A stretch of DNA of 64,000 bases from Nonomuraea africana (GCF_014873535.1 NZ_JADBEF010000001.1:8928001-8992000); one strand, 5' to 3'. Shown: positions 1 through 8,628, numbered from the stretch's first letter. The notes: generated by a model not told the origin, from the letters alone. A program made the numbers and translations.

Positions 1-1227
1 GTCGACCAGACCTTCCACGACCAGACCGCGGCGAACGCCGCCAGGTTCAAGGACATCGCCTCCACCGCCAAGCTCTACCTGCCGAACGGCGCGCCGCCGC
101 CGGTCGGCTCGGTGTTCAAGAATCCGGAGCTCGCCGACACCTACCACGAGCTGGGCAGGCGCGGCGGCGAGTGGCTCTACGGCGGGCGGCTCGGCCAGGA
201 GATCGTCAGGACGGTCAAGAACCCGCCGATCACGCCGGGCGCGACGCGCAACGTGCGTCCCGGCCTGATGGAGCTCTCCGACCTGACCGCCTACCGGGCG
301 TTGCTGCGCGAGCCGACCCGCGTCGACTACAAGGGCATGCAGGTGTACGGCATGCCGATCCCCTCCTCCGGCGGCTCCACGGTCGGCGAGGCGCTCAACA
401 TCCTCGAGGCGCTGCCGAACGTCGGCATGCACGAGTACCTGGAAGCCTCCCGCCTGGCCTTCGCCGACAGGGGCAAGTACGTCGGCGACATCCCCAACGT
501 GCCGATGGCCGAGCTGCTCAGCGACGGCTTCGCCAAGGAGCGGGCCTGCCTGGTGGGAGAGCGGGCGATGGCGCACCCGGCGGCGCCGGGCGAGCCCGAC
601 GGCAGCTACTCCGACTGCGGGCAACCCTTGGGCGAGCCCGCCCCCTCGCCCGCCGAGGAGGGCCCGGAGACCACCCACCTGGTCGTCGCCGACCGCTGGG
701 GCAACGTCCTCGCCTACAACCTGACGATCGAGTCGACGGGCGGCAACGGCATCGTGGTGCCCGGCAGGGGCGTCCTGCTCAACAACGAGCTGACCGACTT
801 CACCTTCGGGCCGGCTCCCGGCGACCCGAACCTGCCGGCTCCCGGCAAGCGTCCCCGCTCGTCCATGGCCCCGACCATCGTGCTCGAGCACGGCAGGCCG
901 GTGCTGGCCGTGGGGTCACCCGGCGGCTCCACGATCATCACGACCGTGCTGCAGATCATGGTCAACCGCTACGAGCTCGGCATGCCGCTGCCGGAGGCGC
1001 TGGCCGCCCCGAGGGCGACGCAGCGCAACACCGAGCAGACCCAGGCCGAGCCGGGCTTCATCCAGACCTACGGGGCCGAGCTGGGAGCCAGGGGTCACCT
1101 CTTCGCGCCGAACCCCGAGATCGGCGCAGCGACCGCTCTGGAGTTCGTCGGCAGAGGCCGGATCCAGGCCGTGGCCGAGCCGGTACGGCGCGGCGGCGGC
1201 AGCGCCTTGGTGGTGAGACCTCGCTAA
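1..1227 (+). CDS. gamma-glutamyltransferase, C-terminal part (cut by window start)
   Basis: The reading frame is open from base 1, so the N-terminal part lies outside the window. Gamma-glutamyltransferases are Ntn hydrolases that cut themselves into two subunits and transfer the gamma-glutamyl group of glutathione-like compounds. The autocleavage and nucleophile region ETTHLVVAD is visible, with the catalytic Thr as the first Thr of TTH (codon at 670). The family blocks VVPGRGVLLNNELTDF, RSSMAPTIV and GSPGGSTIITTVLQ follow in the usual order. It ends 15 bp before the convergent monooxygenase gene. The family is clear; the substrate is not. The protein is probably exported, as many homologues are, but the signal-peptide end is not in view. 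Confidence 0.93.
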   Translation, partial: VDQTFHDQTAANAARFKDIASTAKLYLPNGAPPPVGSVFKNPELADTYHELGRRGGEWLYGGRLGQEIVRTVKNPPITPGATRNVRPGLMELSDLTAYRALLREPTRVDYKGMQVYGMPIPSSGGSTVGEALNILEALPNVGMHEYLEASRLAFADRGKYVGDIPNVPMAELLSDGFAKERACLVGERAMAHPAAPGEPDGSYSDCGQPLGEPAPSPAEEGPETTHLVVADRWGNVLAYNLTIESTGGNGIVVPGRGVLLNNELTDFTFGPAPGDPNLPAPGKRPRSSMAPTIVLEHGRPVLAVGSPGGSTIITTVLQIMVNRYELGMPLPEALAAPRATQRNTEQTQAEPGFIQTYGAELGARGHLFAPNPEIGAATALEFVGRGRIQAVAEPVRRGGGSALVVRPR

Positions 1228-1242
1228 CTCGTCGCCCTGCCG

Positions 1243-2694
1243 CTAGTAGATCAGCTCGAACGCGTCGGGCTTCATCTTCCTGGTACGCGCCCAGTACTCG
1301 AAGGTGAAGCCCGGCCAGGTCGTCCTGTTGACGCCGTGCTCGTCCAGATACCAGGAACGGCAGCCGCCCTCCGTCCAGACCAGCCGGTTCAGCCGCTCCT
1401 GCAGCCGCTCGTTGAAGGCCCGCTGCCGCTCGGGCCTGACGTCGATCGCCCTCGCGCCCGTCCTCGAGAGCAGGCGCAGGCAGTCCATCACGTAGCGGAC
1501 CTGCGACTCGATCATGAAGACGACCGAGTTGTGACCGAGCCCCGTGTTGGGGCCCAGCAGGAAGAACAGGTTCGGGAAGCCCGCGGTGGCGATGCCGTAG
1601 TAGGCCTCGATGCCGTCCTGCCAGGCGTCCTGGATCTTCAGCCCTTCCCTGCCGACGATCCGCTGCTCCTGCAGGGCATCGGTCACCTTGAAGCCGGTTC
1701 CGTAGATCACCACGTCGGCGGGGTGTTCCCGGGCCGTCGCGTCGACGACGGCGTGCTCGCGCAGCTCGGCGATCCCGTCGGTGACGAGCGAGACGTTCTC
1801 CCTGGTCAGGGCCGGATAGTAGTCGCTGGAGATGAGGATGCGCTTGCAGCCGATCGTGTAGTCGGGGGTGAGCTTTCGGCGCAGTTCCGGGTCGGGGACC
1901 TGGCGTTCGAGATGCCGCAGGGCCACGAGTTCGTGCACCTTCATCAGCCGCGGGTCGACCGCGAAGCCCAGCGCCCTGGTCTCCAAAGCCCAGTAGATGC
2001 CGTTGCGCAGCGTCCGGGAGGCTCCGGGCAGCCTGAGCGCCTGGCGCATGACCGGGGGGACGGCGAAGTCGGGCTTGGGGTGGATCCACGGCGGCGTGCG
2101 CTGGAAGAGCGTGAGGTGGGCGGCCTCGGTGGCGATCCGGGGGACGAACTGGATGGCCGAGGCGCCGGTGCCGATGACCGCGACACGCTTGCCCTTGAGG
2201 TCGACCGTGTGGTCCCACTCGGCGGAGTGGAACGAGGGCCCGGCAAACCGCCCCTCGATCTCCGGAAATTTCGGGATGTGGAGGGCGCCGATGGCGGAGA
2301 TCACCGCGTTGGCCCGCATGGTCTCGCCGTCCGCCGTGGTGATCTCCCATTCGCGGCCGAGGTATTCGAGGCTCACGACGTGCCTGCCGTATCGAATATG
2401 GGAGTCGATGCCGTACTTCCACCCGCACGCTCGCAGGTACTCCCAGATCTCCTCCTGAGGGGAGAACATCCGTGACCAGCCGGGGTTGAGCTCGAAGGAG
2501 TAGGAGTACATGTGCGAGGGGACGTCGCAGGCGCACCCGGGGTAGGTGTTGTCGCGCCAGGTGCCGCCCAGGTCCTCGGCCTTCTCCAGGATGACGAAGT
2601 CGTGGTAGCCGGCCTCCTTCAGCTTGATCGCCATGCCGATCCCGGCGAAGCCAGAACCGATGATGACAATTCCCGGCTTGTCACTGGTTTCCAC
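1243..2694 (-). CDS. flavin-containing monooxygenase, Baeyer-Villiger type
   Basis: 483 residues. An FAD- and NADPH-dependent monooxygenase expected to insert oxygen next to a ketone or to oxidise a soft nucleophile. Visible: N-terminal Rossmann motif GSGFAG (about residues 13-18), the Baeyer-Villiger fingerprint FAGPSFHSAEWDH (FxGxxxHxxxW) near residue 170, and a second nucleotide-binding motif GTGASA just after it. The GTG start is chosen because AGGAGG stands directly upstream. It overlaps the end of the upstream hydrolase gene by 14 bp and is the last gene of a three-gene coupled operon. The substrate is unknown; steroid, terpene or fatty ketones are common for this family. Confidence 0.93.
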   Translation of the reverse strand: METSDKPGIVIIGSGFAGIGMAIKLKEAGYHDFVILEKAEDLGGTWRDNTYPGCACDVPSHMYSYSFELNPGWSRMFSPQEEIWEYLRACGWKYGIDSHIRYGRHVVSLEYLGREWEITTADGETMRANAVISAIGALHIPKFPEIEGRFAGPSFHSAEWDHTVDLKGKRVAVIGTGASAIQFVPRIATEAAHLTLFQRTPPWIHPKPDFAVPPVMRQALRLPGASRTLRNGIYWALETRALGFAVDPRLMKVHELVALRHLERQVPDPELRRKLTPDYTIGCKRILISSDYYPALTRENVSLVTDGIAELREHAVVDATAREHPADVVIYGTGFKVTDALQEQRIVGREGLKIQDAWQDGIEAYYGIATAGFPNLFFLLGPNTGLGHNSVVFMIESQVRYVMDCLRLLSRTGARAIDVRPERQRAFNERLQERLNRLVWTEGGCRSWYLDEHGVNRTTWPGFTFEYWARTRKMKPDAFELIY

Positions 2695-3550
2695 GGGCCC
2701 TCCTGTAGGACTCGAACTCGGCGTGCGCGGGGGAGATCGCGATGTAGTCGAGGGCGGCCTCGAGGTCGCCCTCGTGGCTGGGGTGGAAACCGGGGCGCAG
2801 GTAGCGGGGCACGGCCATGGCCAGGCTGCGCATGGTCGGCACCCTGCCCTGGCGCGACCGGCGGAAGAAGTGGGTCCACTTGGCCGTGAGGCGACCCGCC
2901 ACGACCGGGTCGTTGGCCAGCAGGAACCCCGCCCCCCGCTTGAGCAGGAAGATCATGGCGGGGCCGGCCATCAGCATCGTGCGCGCCCTGCGCGCGTAGG
3001 AGCCGTCGAGGTGGTCGTACAGGTCGAAGGCGACGCTGCGGTGCTCGACCTCCTCGGCGCCGTGCCAGCGCAGCAGGTCCATCATCACCGGGTCGGCGCC
3101 CGCCTCGTCCAGCGGCTTCGCGTGCAGGATCCAGTCGCCGAGGACCGCGGTGTAGTGCTCGATCGCCGCGATGATCGCCAGCCGCTCGTTGAGCCAGTAC
3201 CGCCTGGCCATCGGCGGCATCGTGTGGTCGCCGAGCATGCGCTCGAAGAGCCACTCGACGTTCTCGACGTAGGGCGTGGGGTCGAGGCCCTGCTCCTTCA
3301 TGTGCTCGAGGACGCGCTGGTGGGCCACGGCGTGCGTGCCCTCCTGCCCCATGAACCCCTTGACCTCGGCCTTCAGTTTCTCGTCCGTGACGTACGGCAG
3401 CGCCTGCTTGAAGACGTGCACGAACCAGCGCTCGCCCGCGGGTAACAGCAGGTGCAGCACGTTGATCAGGTGGGTGGTGAAGGGGTCGCCCGGCACCCAG
3501 TGGAGCGGCGTCTCCTCCCACGAGAAGCGCACCCTGCGCGGCTGGATCAC
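2681..3550 (-). CDS. metal-dependent hydrolase family protein (PF10118 type)
   Basis: 289 residues. It resembles the predicted metal-dependent hydrolases often encoded beside Baeyer-Villiger monooxygenases in actinobacteria. Conserved-looking acidic/His clusters occur in helical context: GQEGTHAVAHQ (about residues 73-83), the EH of AAIEHYTAV and WHGAEEVEHRSVAFD near residue 155, which look like a di-metal helical bundle rather than an alpha/beta hydrolase. The GTG start at 3550 is preceded by GGAGGTC and overlaps the stop of the upstream M24 gene in a GTGA, so translation is probably coupled. The reaction is not known; a role in processing the monooxygenase substrate or product is inference from the operon. 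Confidence 0.82.
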   Translation of the reverse strand: MIQPRRVRFSWEETPLHWVPGDPFTTHLINVLHLLLPAGERWFVHVFKQALPYVTDEKLKAEVKGFMGQEGTHAVAHQRVLEHMKEQGLDPTPYVENVEWLFERMLGDHTMPPMARRYWLNERLAIIAAIEHYTAVLGDWILHAKPLDEAGADPVMMDLLRWHGAEEVEHRSVAFDLYDHLDGSYARRARTMLMAGPAMIFLLKRGAGFLLANDPVVAGRLTAKWTHFFRRSRQGRVPTMRSLAMAVPRYLRPGFHPSHEGDLEAALDYIAISPAHAEFESYRRARGNQ

Positions 3551-4383
3551 GCCGACCTCCAGCGGTGGACATGGGGCAGGTCGTCGTCGAGCCAGAACGC
3601 GTCGTTCTCGGTGACGACCAGGATCTCCTCGAACTTGGCTCCCACGCGGTCGCCGTCCGTGCCGAGGTGGGGCTCGACCGCCCACAGCCCGGGAGTGGGC
3701 GGATGGGCCGAGGCCGCGCCGCCCGCCCAGAGCGGCGAGCGGCCCTCGAGCCGCTCCTTGATCAGCTCCCTGCCGACGGTCCTGAGCGTCCGGACGCCGA
3801 AGGAGTCGAAGACGACGAAGCGAGGGCCGCCCAGGCGGATCCGCGCCACCTGGTGGCCGATCACCCTGCCGGGGTAGACCTGGTGCCTGTTGGTGTGACC
3901 CTGACGCCTGATCAGGTCGTCGACCTCGCGGTAGATGTCGCTGAACGTGCGCCGCTGCCGTACCAGGTCGAGGATCGTCGCGCGGTGGACGGACAGATCC
4001 CTGTCCAGCCGGTCCCAGGTGGGGTTCGGGCCCAGGCGGCCCGCGTAACCGATGTCGGCGACGTAGCCGTCCATCACGGGCGCGGCGTCCAGCACGTACG
4101 GCATGCCGTCCGCGAGGCGGGTGTTGGTCGGCAGGAACTGCGTGGGGAAGCGGAAACGGCGGAAGGCGGTGCGGTTGCCGAACCAGGCGAACGGGACGTG
4201 GAACCAGTCGTCGACGCCGTGGCGCTCCAGCCACCTGCGCAGCGCGGCGGCCGCCATGCGCTCGGTCACGCCGGGTTCGAGCCGGGAGGCGACGTGCTCG
4301 GCGCCGCGGTAGGCGAGTCGCTGCAACTCGCGGAACCTGTCCAGGTCGACTTTATTGGACACAAAGTCCAATGTAGCTAGCAC
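3547..4383 (-). CDS. M24-family (creatinase/aminopeptidase P fold) protein
   Basis: About 278 residues from a GTG at 4383; a GTG at 4362 is an alternative start. The pita-bread fold of the M24 family is recognisable: FPTNTRLADGMPYVLDAAP followed by DGYVADIGYAG supplies the metal-binding Asp pair region, the VIGHQVA stretch carries a His, and an Glu is present in FEEILVV near the end. It is the first gene of the operon with the metal-dependent hydrolase and the monooxygenase. A 19-bp palindrome lies across its first codons, so the real start and promoter need care. Peptidase activity is not assured; some relatives act on small amides. Confidence 0.8.
   Translation of the reverse strand: MLATLDFVSNKVDLDRFRELQRLAYRGAEHVASRLEPGVTERMAAAALRRWLERHGVDDWFHVPFAWFGNRTAFRRFRFPTQFLPTNTRLADGMPYVLDAAPVMDGYVADIGYAGRLGPNPTWDRLDRDLSVHRATILDLVRQRRTFSDIYREVDDLIRRQGHTNRHQVYPGRVIGHQVARIRLGGPRFVVFDSFGVRTLRTVGRELIKERLEGRSPLWAGGAASAHPPTPGLWAVEPHLGTDGDRVGAKFEEILVVTENDAFWLDDDLPHVHRWRSA
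4354..4372. promoter_or_regulatory. perfect palindrome, likely repressor operator
   Basis: ATTGGAC-ACAAA-GTCCAAT is a perfect inverted repeat with 7-bp arms and a 5-bp centre. It sits at the 5' end of the M24/hydrolase/monooxygenase operon, over the first codons as annotated. The size and symmetry fit a TetR-type operator. No TetR gene lies beside it, so a regulator would be encoded elsewhere. The function is inferred from position and symmetry only. Confidence 0.55.
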
Positions 4384-4565
4384 TCCCTGGTGAGGTCCAG
4401 GGGTCAGCCGCCGCGGCTCTCGAAGTCAGGCATGGCGAGGCAGCCCCACGGCGCTCTTTGGGGGCATGCCGTACTCGATGTGGTGGCTCGCGCTCGCGCG
4501 TCTGGCTCGCGAGGGGGGCGAGGGCCCGTGCCGCGTAGCGGGGGATAGCGGGGCGGCGGAGATCG

Positions 4566-4670
4566 GCGCGGGGCGCGTTTTCAGGTACGACGAACACCCA
4601 GCGCGGGGCGCGTCTCCGGGTACGACGGACACCCGGCGCGGGGCGCGTCTTCGGGTACGACGAACACCCG
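4566..4670. repeat. three tandem 35-bp repeats in intergenic DNA
   Basis: Three consecutive units (4566-4600, 4601-4635, 4636-4670) begin GCGCGGGGCGCGT and continue into GGTACGACG(A/G)ACACCC. They differ at only a few positions. The period is not a multiple of three and the repeat lies in a 328-bp gap (4384-4711) between the small membrane protein gene and the M24 operon, so it is not coding. Apart from the repeat I see no gene in this gap. It may be transcribed as the 3' region of the small membrane protein gene. Confidence 0.85.
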
Positions 4671-4711
4671 CCGCGACCTCGTCGAGCGGCGGGTGGGGGA
4701 GCTCCTGGGCG

Positions 4712-4885
4712 CTAGACCAGGAGCAGGTAGGCGACCACGCCGACGATCGCGATCGCGAGGACCACGGCGATGATCGGTAGGGCGGCCGAGCGCTTCGGCG
4801 GGGCCGCGGACTCCTGCTCGGACCGCTCGGCGAACGCGCGGAACTGCTGAGTGTTCCCCGCGGGATCGATGTGCTGGTCAGACAT
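4712..4885 (-). CDS. small single-pass membrane protein (57 aa)
   Basis: 57 residues from the ATG at 4885. The first 33 residues are polar (MSDQHIDPAG...), followed by one strongly hydrophobic helix, LPIIAVVLAIAIVGVVAYLL, which runs to the C-terminus. The likely topology is N-in with a tail anchor. It is divergent from the SURF1-like gene (105 bp between starts). No family function is recognised. The clear transmembrane segment and regular GC-rich third codon positions support it as a real gene. Confidence 0.62.
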   Translation of the reverse strand: MSDQHIDPAGNTQQFRAFAERSEQESAAPPKRSAALPIIAVVLAIAIVGVVAYLLLV

Positions 4886-4990
4886 GCGTTGCACTCTAGC
4901 CGGATCAGCTGGTGGATTTGCACCATTTGGCATGACTCGGCGAGGCCACTCGATTATCGGACCGGCGGGGTGGCCGGATACCGTGAATCC

Positions 4991-5761
4991 ATGCTCAGAA
5001 CCCTGCTCGCCCCTCGCATGTTGGGGATGCACCTGCTCGCGATCGGGGTTCTGGTGTCCTTCATCCTGCTCGGCCGCTGGCAGCTCGGCGTGTTCGAGGA
5101 GTCGGGCAAGCCGCAGAGCGCCGTCGATCCCGCGCCGGTCGCCGTGGAGACGCTCAGCAGGGTCGGCGCCCAGATCGAGGGTCCCTCGGTCGGACGGCAG
5201 GTCACCGCGACAGGCACCTACGACTCGGCCAGGCAGCTGCTCGTCGCCGACCGCAGGCCCGACGTGGCCGCTCCCGGGGGCAACGTCTCCAGAGGCCAGG
5301 GCTACTGGGTGCTCACTCCGCTCGTGCTGCCCGACGACACGGTGATGCCGGTCGTGCGGGGCTGGGTGGCCGAGGCCGACGACCCCGGCACCGCCGTACC
5401 ACCTGGGCAGGTGACGGTGAGCGGACGGCTGCGGGCGCCCGAGGGCACCGACAGCGTCCAGCGCAGGGCGGGGGGCGTGCCCGCCGGGCAGGTGCAGACG
5501 GTCTCCACCGCCGAGCTGATCAACCTGTGGCGAGGGGAGAAGGTGCGCAACGGGTTCGTGGTCGCGCGGACCCCCGGCCTGACCCCCGTCAAGGTGGCGC
5601 CACCCGTCACGGGCGGCACGCTCACCTGGCGCAACCTGGCCTACGCGGCCAACTGGTGGATCTTCGCGGGGTTCGCCGTGTTCATGTGGTTCCACTTCGT
5701 CCGCGACGCCGTACGTTCCTCGTCCGCCAGCAAGTCCCCCGAAGTCCTTCTAGAAGGTTGA
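4991..5761 (+). CDS. SURF1 family protein
   Basis: 256 residues. SURF1 proteins are membrane proteins that help assemble cytochrome c oxidase, probably at the haem a step. The expected layout is present: an N-terminal transmembrane helix (about residues 8-28) ending in GRWQLG, a long extracytoplasmic domain with GYWVLTPL and VVRGWV blocks, and a C-terminal helix NWWIFAGFAVFMWFHFVR. The ATG at 4991 places the first helix correctly. Its stop overlaps the ATG of the DUF3817 gene in a TGATG, so the two are cotranslated. This pair is common in actinobacteria. Confidence 0.9.
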   Translation: MLRTLLAPRMLGMHLLAIGVLVSFILLGRWQLGVFEESGKPQSAVDPAPVAVETLSRVGAQIEGPSVGRQVTATGTYDSARQLLVADRRPDVAAPGGNVSRGQGYWVLTPLVLPDDTVMPVVRGWVAEADDPGTAVPPGQVTVSGRLRAPEGTDSVQRRAGGVPAGQVQTVSTAELINLWRGEKVRNGFVVARTPGLTPVKVAPPVTGGTLTWRNLAYAANWWIFAGFAVFMWFHFVRDAVRSSSASKSPEVLLEG

Positions 5762-6069
5762 TGATCGTGGAGTCCGCTCTCAAGCCCTTCCGGGTCCTCG
5801 CGTACATCGTCGGCACCATGCTGCTCATCCTGTGCGCGGCCATCGTGCTCAGGTACGGTTTCGACATCCCGGAGCCCTCCAAGATCGTCTCGCCGATCCA
5901 CGGGTTCCTCTACATGCTTTACCTGATCGCGGTGCTGAACCTCGGCATGAAGGCGCGCTGGACCTGGGGCTACATGCTCGGCGTCATGCTGGCCGGCACG
6001 GTGCCGCTGCTGTCGTTCGTCATCGAGCGCAAGGTGACGGCCAGGGTGCAGGAGACCATCGCGGCCTGA
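5761..6069 (+). CDS. DUF3817 family integral membrane protein
   Basis: 102 residues with about three transmembrane helices: LAYIVGTMLLILCAAIVLRY, then a loop containing SPIHGFLYMLYLIAVLNLG (typical of DUF3817), then the last helix YMLGVMLAGTVPLLSFVIE. The ATG overlaps the stop of the SURF1 gene by one base. The function of DUF3817 proteins is not established; the link to SURF1 suggests a respiratory membrane context, which is inference. Confidence 0.87.
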   Translation: MIVESALKPFRVLAYIVGTMLLILCAAIVLRYGFDIPEPSKIVSPIHGFLYMLYLIAVLNLGMKARWTWGYMLGVMLAGTVPLLSFVIERKVTARVQETIAA

Positions 6070-6092
6070 CGGCCTCCCGCGCCCCCTGACGT

Positions 6093-6284
6093 CTAGCTGC
6101 CGATCCCGCGGCGGCGGGCCCTCTTGAGGCGCTCACGCTGCGAGGGGTCGAGCATCATGTAGCCGACCACCGGGGCGGCGACCACGCCGAGCACCACCAG
6201 CAGGGTGAGCCAGCCGGGCAGGAAGATCCACGACAGCAGCACGGCCACGCCGGCGCCTATGGCGTACTTCTGGACGGGCGACAT
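6093..6284 (-). CDS. small membrane protein (63 aa)
   Basis: 63 residues from the ATG at 6284, which has GGAGG about ten bases upstream. An ATG three codons earlier lies almost on the GGAGG and is less likely. There are two hydrophobic helices (YAIGAGVAVLLSWIFLPG and LTLLVVLGVVAAPVVGYMML) followed by a very basic tail (RERLKRARRRG), which should be cytoplasmic. It is convergent with the DUF3817 gene, 23 bp apart. The family is not recognised. Confidence 0.6.
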   Translation of the reverse strand: MSPVQKYAIGAGVAVLLSWIFLPGWLTLLVVLGVVAAPVVGYMMLDPSQRERLKRARRRGIGS

Positions 6285-6516
6285 CCTCAACATCCCTCCG
6301 AACGCGGAGCCCGTGCCCCGCCTCTCCACATTCTGCGTCGTCCGTTCAACGATCGGCAGCCCCCGCGCGGTTCCATCCGCGATATATCTCATTTCGCCTG
6401 CCGTACGGCTGTCGCGGGGTAGGGCGCCTCCGTGGTCACCGGTCACCGCCCGCCCAGGGGACGCTCCTCGTGCGCCCACCGTCCCGCCGTCACGGCGCCC
6501 CTTCGAGACAGGCGCC

Positions 6517-7185
6517 TCACTCGACGGTTCCCGGTCGGACCAGGCCGCACTCGTAGGCCTGTACGACGGCCTGCACCCGATCGCGTACGCCGAGTTTGGA
6601 CAGCACCCGGCTGACGTGGGTCTTGACGGTGCCTTCCGACAGGTGGAGGCGGGCGGCGATCTCGGTGTTGGACAGGCCGCGCGCGATGAGCGCCAGCACT
6701 TCGCGTTCGCGTTCGGTCAAGACGTCCAGGTCCGCGGTGGGGGTGGGTTGAGCGGACGCGGTGCCGACGTGGCGTTCAAGGAGTCGGCGGGTCACGCTGG
6801 GCGCCACGACGGCGTCGCCGCGGGCCACCACGCGGATGGCCGAGAGCAGGTCGGCGGCGAGGGTGTCCTTGAGCAGGAACCCGCCGGCCCCGGCCTGCAG
6901 GGCGGCGTAGACGTACTCGTCGAGGTCGAAGGTGGTCAGGATGAGGACCCTGGTGCGGCCGGCAGTGTCGCCGGCGCAGATGCGGCGGGTGGCCTCGACG
7001 CCGTCGACGTCGGGCATGCGGACGTCCATCAGCACGACGTCGGGTCGCAGTTGGAGGGCCATCGCCGCGGCCTGGGCGCCGTCGTTCGCCTCGCCGATCA
7101 CCTGCATGTCCGGCGCGTTCTCCAGGATCATCCGGAAGCCGGTGCGGACCAGGGCCTGGTCGTCGGCGAGGAGGATGCGAATCAT
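6517..7185 (-). CDS. LuxR/NarL-type response regulator
   Basis: 222 residues. The N-terminal receiver shows the acidic pocket (LLADDQ), the phosphorylatable Asp in VVLMDVRMPD near residue 54, a Thr in LILTTFD and Lys in LLKD. The C-terminal LuxR helix-turn-helix (LTEREREVLALIARGLSNTEIAARL) is intact. Its ATG overlaps the stop of the upstream histidine-kinase gene by 4 bp, so the pair is translationally coupled. The divergent hydrolase/transporter operon is the probable target, with the palindromes at 8521-8585 as candidate binding sites (inference). Confidence 0.95.
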   Translation of the reverse strand: MIRILLADDQALVRTGFRMILENAPDMQVIGEANDGAQAAAMALQLRPDVVLMDVRMPDVDGVEATRRICAGDTAGRTRVLILTTFDLDEYVYAALQAGAGGFLLKDTLAADLLSAIRVVARGDAVVAPSVTRRLLERHVGTASAQPTPTADLDVLTEREREVLALIARGLSNTEIAARLHLSEGTVKTHVSRVLSKLGVRDRVQAVVQAYECGLVRPGTVE

Positions 7186-8483
7186 GTGTCGTGTCGGATG
7201 GGCAGCGCCGCCCGCACGGTGAATCCGCCGTGGGGTCTGGGGCCGGCGGTGAGGCTGCCGCCGAGGAGCTTGGCGCGTTCGCGCATGCCGCGCAGGCCGT
7301 TGCCGCCGTCGGGGGTGGTGGTCGTGCTGTGCCCGTTGTCGCTGACCTCGATCCTGACCTCTGTCGGGTGGTAGGAGAGGGTGACTTCGGCTTTCGCGCC
7401 GGTGCCGGCGTGTTTGATGGTGTTGGTGAGCGCTTCTTGCACGATGCGGTAGGCCGACAGGTCAGCGGTGGACGGCAGCGCCATGGGGGCGCCTTCGATT
7501 TGTAGCCGCACTGCCGTACCTGCCTTTCTGACCTCGGTGAGCAGGGCGGACAGTTGCCCGAGCCCGGGCTGCGGGTGCCAGGCGTCGTCGACTTCGCCGA
7601 CCGCGGTGAGCACACTGCGCATGTCGGCCAGAGAGCTGCGTCCGGTTTTGATGATCGTCTCCAGGGCGGCCCGGGTGTCGGCGGGGCGATGATCCAGCGC
7701 GGCGTCGCCGCCCTGTGCCTGGATCACCATAATGGAGAGGCCGTGTGCCACGACGTCGTGGAGTTCCCGGCTGATGCGGCCGCGTTCGGCGGCCACCGCC
7801 AATGCCGCCTGTTGATCGCGTTCGCGTTCAAGGTCTTGGGCGCGGGCGTGCAGCTGGTCGAGATAGGCGCGCCGGTTGCGGGTGCTGGAGCCGATCGCCC
7901 AGGCGGCGGCCAGGATGGAGCCGAGCACGGGCAGGCCGCTCCATGCGTTGGCCCAGGCGCTTTGGCGGACCATGGCGTTCCCGCCAGGTTGGGATGAGCC
8001 CGGCACGGTGGGGACGGTGGTGACCGCGTGGAGGGTGTGCGGCACCTCCGGTGGCAGGCGTGCGTGGAGCGCGTACTGCAGGCTCCAGCCGGTGGCCAGC
8101 AGCAGCAGCGCGGCCAGCGCGGCCAGTGAGACGGCCCAGCGGTGGCGGGCGGCGATGGTGTACAGCAGGATCGGCACGGCCAGGTCGATGATCATGAGAG
8201 GTACGGCCTGCGCCACGTGGGCCGCGCTGGCCAGCGCGCACACGACGAGCATCGGCAACGGCCGGCGGCGACGCAGCGCGACCGCCCCCACAGCGCACAC
8301 CGTGGCGACCCACCACAGTGCGATCTGCCCGTCGTCGGCCGAGTTGCCGACCAACTGGCGCACGATGGTGTTCGGGTCGTTGACCAGCACGCAGACGGCG
8401 AGCAGCGCGGAGGCCAGCGTCGCGTCCCGCGATGCCGGCCGGCGTGACCAGGCGTGGAGGGCGCGTGCCGACTGCTGTGTCAT
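7182..8483 (-). CDS. sensor histidine kinase (HisKA_3/NarX type)
   Basis: 433 residues. The first 210 residues hold about six hydrophobic segments with one extracytoplasmic loop that is Pro/Thr rich. The phosphoacceptor motif SRELHDVVAHGLS is followed by a GHKL ATPase domain with the N-box NTIKHAGTG and a glycine motif DGGNGLRGM. It is the partner of the downstream LuxR-type regulator (4-bp overlap). The multi-helix sensor with a short loop resembles kinases that respond to membrane or cell-envelope stress, which fits the divergent MacB-like transporter operon. Confidence 0.93.
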   Translation of the reverse strand: MTQQSARALHAWSRRPASRDATLASALLAVCVLVNDPNTIVRQLVGNSADDGQIALWWVATVCAVGAVALRRRRPLPMLVVCALASAAHVAQAVPLMIIDLAVPILLYTIAARHRWAVSLAALAALLLLATGWSLQYALHARLPPEVPHTLHAVTTVPTVPGSSQPGGNAMVRQSAWANAWSGLPVLGSILAAAWAIGSSTRNRRAYLDQLHARAQDLERERDQQAALAVAAERGRISRELHDVVAHGLSIMVIQAQGGDAALDHRPADTRAALETIIKTGRSSLADMRSVLTAVGEVDDAWHPQPGLGQLSALLTEVRKAGTAVRLQIEGAPMALPSTADLSAYRIVQEALTNTIKHAGTGAKAEVTLSYHPTEVRIEVSDNGHSTTTTPDGGNGLRGMRERAKLLGGSLTAGPRPHGGFTVRAALPIRHDT

Positions 8484-8520
8484 AACGGGGTGAGCCTACG
8501 GCCCGGCCAGGTGCGGCCGC

Positions 8521-8585
8521 ATCTGTCGGAAGACAGATCCTGAGGGGCCGGGATACATCTCGCGACAGACCCGACTGTGGGTCTG
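8521..8585. promoter_or_regulatory. two inverted repeats in the divergent promoter region
   Basis: ATCTGTC-GGAA-GACAGAT (8521-8538) and CAGACCC-GACTGT-GGGTCTG (8566-8585) are perfect palindromes in the 145-bp gap between the kinase gene and the hydrolase operon. Both share the half-site CAGA/TCTG. Their spacing and position suit a dimeric LuxR-type response regulator acting on one or both promoters. This is read from symmetry and position only. Confidence 0.5.
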
Positions 8586-8628
8586 GAGACGGACGCGGGT
8601 GCAGATCGGCCGCCAGCACAGTGATCAC

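Noticed and set aside
1058..2536. Long frames overlapping the monooxygenase gene in both directions
   Set aside because: High-GC shadow frames; only the 1243-2694 frame has family motifs and normal codon positions.
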